Source: Stutzerimonas stutzeri
GTDB taxonomy: Bacteria > Pseudomonadota > Gammaproteobacteria > Pseudomonadales > Pseudomonadaceae
Direction of reading: 5' to 3'
Length of the DNA stretch: 40,033 nucleotides
Assembly (NCBI RefSeq): GCF_024448935.1
Contig: NZ_JAMOIE010000043.1
Location: forward strand, 1-40,033
The number at the start of each line of letters is the position of its first letter. The first letter of the stretch is position 1. The translations under genes and the position numbers were made by a program. Positions 38,778 to 40,033 of the stretch are shown here, piece after piece. The notes below the pieces were generated by a model that saw nothing but the letters and a program-made list of their open reading frames with translations, ran no database searches and was not told where the DNA came from.

Positions 38778-39854
38778 ATGCGTCCCCTGGTTGCTACGGT
38801 CGATCTTGCCGCGCTTCGTCACAACTATCAGCTGGCCAGACAGTGCGCTCCCGGGCGCAAGGCCTTCGCCGTGGTCAAGGCTGACGCTTACGGGCATGGT
38901 TCGCCCGCGGCAGTCGAGTGTCTGCGCGAGGTGGCGGACGGGTTCGCCGTGGCGTCGCTGGAAGAGGCGGAGCAGGTTCGATCGGTCGATTCGAACGCGC
39001 GGCTATTGTTACTCGAAGGCTGCTTCGAGCCGAGCGAATATGTGGCAGCGGCCGAGCTTGGGTTGGACGTCGCCGTTCAAGGCGAAGCTCAGCTGGACGC
39101 GCTGCTGGCTGCACATATCGAGCGGCCGTTGAATCTGTGGCTGAAGCTCGACTCCGGTATGCACCGCTTAGGTTTCAGCGCCGATGCATTGCGCCACGCC
39201 CATGCTCGCCTGCAAGGCGCGGCGCAGGTTGCAGAACTCAATTTGATGAGCCATTTCGCCTGTGCCGATGAGCGGGGCCATCCACTCAACGAGGCGCAGC
39301 TGGAGCAATTCACTGGTCTGCTGGATCTCGAATTCGACAACCGCTCATTCGCCAACTCCGCCGCTGTTCTGACCATGTCTGCGGCACACATGGATTGGCT
39401 GCGCCCCGGGATCATGCTGTACGGTGCTTCGCCATTCGCCGATTTGAGCGCGGAAACGCTTGGCCTCAAGCCTGTTATGACGTTAACCGCTGCGATCATC
39501 GCAATCCGCGAGGTTGCCGTGGGCGAGTGCGTTGGCTACGGGGCCGGCTGGGTCGCGCAGCGGCCTTCGCGCATCGCCACGGTCAGTTGTGGTTATGCCG
39601 ATGGGTATCCGCGCACCGCGCCGCCCGGGACGTGCGTGGCGATCCGGGGCCAGCGTGTTCCGCTGGCTGGTCGGGTCTCGATGGACATGCTCACGATCGA
39701 CATCACCGATCTGCCGCCCGCAAGCCTTGGTGATGCAGTGGAGTTATGGGGCAATCAGATCCCCGTCGACGAACTGGCGCAGGCCTGCGGCACCATCGGC
39801 TACGAGCTGCTGACCAAGGTTACCCAGCGCGTGCCGCGGCGGTATGTAGGTTAA
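38778..39854 (+). CDS. alr: Alanine racemase
   Basis: This 358-residue PLP enzyme interconverts L- and D-alanine, supplying D-Ala for peptidoglycan. The PLP lysine is Lys34 in AVVKADAYGHG, and the second catalytic residue, a tyrosine, lies in ECVGYGAGWVAQRPSRIA. The C-terminal beta domain has GRVSMDMLTIDITDLP and GTIGYELLTKVTQRVPRRYVG. The dnaB-alr order matches P. aeruginosa, where this gene is the biosynthetic racemase and DadX the catabolic one. The short inverted heptad array lies just downstream. Confidence 0.96.
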   Translation: MRPLVATVDLAALRHNYQLARQCAPGRKAFAVVKADAYGHGSPAAVECLREVADGFAVASLEEAEQVRSVDSNARLLLLEGCFEPSEYVAAAELGLDVAVQGEAQLDALLAAHIERPLNLWLKLDSGMHRLGFSADALRHAHARLQGAAQVAELNLMSHFACADERGHPLNEAQLEQFTGLLDLEFDNRSFANSAAVLTMSAAHMDWLRPGIMLYGASPFADLSAETLGLKPVMTLTAAIIAIREVAVGECVGYGAGWVAQRPSRIATVSCGYADGYPRTAPPGTCVAIRGQRVPLAGRVSMDMLTIDITDLPPASLGDAVELWGNQIPVDELAQACGTIGYELLTKVTQRVPRRYVG

Positions 39855-39868
39855 AAGTCGACAAAAGC

Positions 39869-40033
39869 GCTGGAGGCTGGACGGCTGGACGGTAAGAGCC
39901 CGCTTCATGCTACAGGCCAAAGCTTGACAGCCACTCCGGACAATCGGCCACACTCTCCAGCCTCCAGCCTCCAGCCTCCAGCCTCCAGCCTCCAGCCTCC
40001 AGCCTCCAGCCTCCAGCCTCCAGCCTCCAGCCT
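39869..40033. repeat. Inverted heptad arrays after alr, running off the window
   Basis: The left arm is GCTGGAG, GCTGGAC, G, GCTGGAC (39869-39890). The right arm starts with CTCCAG at 39955 and then has CCTCCAG ten times (39961-40030) plus three bases at the edge. The right unit is the reverse complement of the left. About 64 bases without repeats lie between. It is the same design as after mutL, with a different heptad. The true length is unknown because the window ends inside it. Confidence 0.85.

Noticed and set aside
39955..40033. The CCTCCAG array as a CRISPR array
   Set aside because: Units are seven bases with no spacers between them, so it is a simple tandem repeat.

Overview
The window looks like a chromosomal segment of a high-GC gammaproteobacterium of the Pseudomonas/Stutzerimonas (P. 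stutzeri) type. The evidence is the protein sequences (Ppa, ExaC, Mpl, MutL with its DMHA endonuclease motif, HflX with a TTG start, HisZ, RpsF), the gene order, and the pseudomonad-style intergenic repeats. Genus assignment is inferred from family resemblance, not from a search.

Layout. (1) 1-1400 is accessory DNA. It holds the last visible repeat of a type I-E-like CRISPR array, a two-gene type II toxin-antitoxin module (RHH antitoxin, RelE/ParE toxin) and a remnant of a tyrosine integrase. The last two lie between two imperfect copies of the ppa terminator region, so the stretch looks like the scar of an integrated element. (2) 1414-11849 is a mostly minus-strand block: ppa, mtfA, then the ethanolamine set transcribed exaC > eat > eutB > eutC, followed by plus-strand mpl, ubiX and a YceK-like lipoprotein gene. 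Eat imports ethanolamine, EutBC cleaves it to acetaldehyde and ammonia, and ExaC oxidises the aldehyde. No microcompartment genes and no regulator are present. Each gap in the ethanolamine set carries a different repeat: a 239-bp MITE-like element, a REP-like hairpin, and an IS110-type transposase remnant. The MITE-like element sits directly against a near-consensus sigma-54 promoter pointing at eat. (3) 11975-13804 encodes a 609-residue FtsH-type AAA+ zinc protease that looks like an accessory paralogue; ybaK follows on the other strand.

(4) 14346-39854 is the conserved pseudomonad housekeeping run: queG (divergent), then nnr-tsaE-amiB-mutL in overlapping frames, miaA, hfq-hflX-hflK-hflC, hisZ, purA, two minus-strand tRNA-Leu(CAG) genes, rnr-rlmB, a hybrid histidine kinase gene, rpsF-rpsR-(DUF2232-like membrane protein)-rplI, dnaB and alr. 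The kinase between rlmB and rpsF, and the absence of the small DUF2065 gene between hflC and hisZ, are the departures from the order I know in P. aeruginosa.

(5) Two intergenic places, after mutL and after alr, carry tandem seven-base repeats arranged as inverted arms with different heptad sequences. The second array runs off the end of the window.

I saw no convincing new multi-gene defence or metabolic system. The most interesting signals are the MITE inserted at the sigma-54 promoter of eat, the paired inverted heptad arrays, the att-like repeats around the toxin-antitoxin/integrase scar, and the lone hybrid kinase.
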